A stretch of DNA of 5,045 nucleotides. It comes from Calditrichia bacterium (GTDB taxonomy: Bacteria > Calditrichota > Calditrichia > RBG-13-44-9). A model generated the notes under the pieces. The model was not told the origin of the DNA. It saw only the letters and a program-made list of their open reading frames with translations, and made no database searches. The translations under genes and the position numbers were made by a program. Shown here in pieces: positions 4,438 through 5,045 of this stretch (the stretch's first letter is position 1; every line of letters starts with the position of its first letter). The DNA lies in contig JALXCH010000382.1 in the NCBI GenBank assembly GCA_026991005.1, positions 1 through 5,045 of the forward strand, in the 5' to 3' direction.

Positions 4438-4852
4438 AATTTTTATTGATGGTGATGTAATACTGGATTTGCTGCTTAAAAGAGAAAGATTTTACAAAGA
4501 AGCAGCCAAATTGTTTACTTTAATAGAACAAAATAAAATAGAAGGATATACTTCCCCTTTAATAATAGCAAATATTTATTACATAATAGCCAAACTTGAG
4601 AATAAACAAATTGCACTTGAAAAAACAAGGTTATTACGAAATCTATTAAAAATACTTTCTATAGATGAAAAAATATTAGATATATCATTATTGAATCCAT
4701 ATAAAGATTTTGAAGATAGCATACAATATAATTGTGCATTGATACATGGGATAAAAACTATAATTACCCGGAACATTAAAGATTATCCTGAAGGTGAAAT
4801 CAATATTTTAGAACCGAAAGATTACCTATTTATATACAAAAAAAACTCTTGA
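4430..4852 (+). CDS. PIN-domain toxin (VapC-type ribonuclease)
   Basis: This 140-residue protein belongs to the PIN family, whose members cut RNA with a Mg-binding acidic cluster. I chose ATG 4430, not an in-frame TTG at 4388, because it gives the canonical start MDKIFIDGDVILDLL. Residues D7 and D9 sit where the family has D-x-N, and D13 ends the motif. The mid-protein helix reads SPLIIANIYYIIAK (42-55), typical of a PIN subgroup that has Asn where classical VapC has Glu. The C-terminal active-site half is DFEDSIQY (93-100) and TRNIKDYP (113-120), where E95, D96 and D118 are candidate ligands. Length and order are normal. It overlaps the antitoxin by 8 nt, with AAGGA (4414-4418) as a possible binding site. 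The pair appears functional. Confidence 0.85.
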   Translation: MDKIFIDGDVILDLLLKRERFYKEAAKLFTLIEQNKIEGYTSPLIIANIYYIIAKLENKQIALEKTRLLRNLLKILSIDEKILDISLLNPYKDFEDSIQYNCALIHGIKTIITRNIKDYPEGEINILEPKDYLFIYKKNS

Positions 4853-4942
4853 AATATTTATTTAAATAACACATATCATTGAACTTAATCTTTCACATTG
4901 TTACAGTTTTGGCAATTAAATTATAAAATAGTTAATATCTAA

Positions 4943-5045
4943 AAAAATGATTTCAATTTCTGGCAAACACAGCCATTCAAGTATCGTTTAAAAACATTGG
5001 AAATCATAAGAGAAGAGTATAATAAGTGGAAATATGGTCCTCAAC
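4943..5045 (+). other. Possible partial coding region running off the right edge
   Basis: After TAA at 4940-4942 one frame stays open to the edge. Its latter part reads FWQTQPFKYRLKTLEIIREE and YNKWKYGPQ, which has a protein-like composition rich in aromatic and charged residues. No ATG and no ribosome binding site are in this frame; TTG at 4997 is the only usual start. It could be the N-terminus of a new gene or a decayed fragment. I do not recognise the family. Between the vapC stop and here (4853-4942) the DNA is AT-rich, with a 12-bp palindrome TTATTTAAATAA at 4858-4869 and no gene. Confidence 0.25.

Noticed and set aside
1..5045. CRISPR array, rRNA or tRNA genes
   Set aside because: No regularly spaced repeats, no cloverleaf and no conserved rRNA segments were seen.

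Overview
The window is a patchwork of accessory DNA: an insertion-sequence edge, three gene-cassette recombination sites (attC), and an unusually dense set of toxin-antitoxin (TA) modules, several of them visibly broken. Every gene has bacterial-type ribosome binding sites and small single-domain products. Most of the window is AT-rich. One cassette (about 1530-2320) and a non-coding patch (about 2520-2610) are clearly more GC-rich, as expected when segments come from different donors. I cannot name the host. The mix of attC sites, an IS1634-like transposase, HicB, ParE, VapBC and UPF0175/DUF3368 points to an environmental bacterium's chromosomal cassette array or genomic island. No integrase gene is present here.

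Layout: 1-93 (minus) is the N-terminus of an IS1634-family transposase, cut by the window edge. At 416-996 lies a Phd/YefM antitoxin and ParE toxin operon carrying three lesions: a nonsense codon, a 10-bp tandem duplication and a 1-nt deletion. It ends in attC1 (1013-1153). Next is an orphan HicB-like cassette with an in-frame TAG (1181-1384), closed by attC2 (1463-1534). A third cassette carries an intact DUF4160-DUF2442 pair (1597-1866, 1880-2203) and is closed by attC3 (2198-2322), whose R'' box contains the DUF2442 stop codon.

Beyond attC3, 2323-2709 has no recognisable gene but several GC-rich hairpins. A small three-helix membrane protein follows (2710-2949). At 3063-3442 are the remains of a UPF0175 antitoxin and a DUF3368 PIN-like toxin. 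An intact YkvA-like DUF1232 membrane protein lies at 3653-4045, and an intact vapBC-type pair at 4183-4852. The right edge may hold the start of another coding region.

How the parts relate: the region looks like a place where addiction-type modules are captured and then decay. Two pairs are open (DUF4160/DUF2442, a putative module, and VapBC); three other TA loci are inactivated. The three attC sites show that at least 1013-2322 was assembled by integron-type recombination. Whether the DNA to the right belongs to the same array cannot be decided from the sequence.
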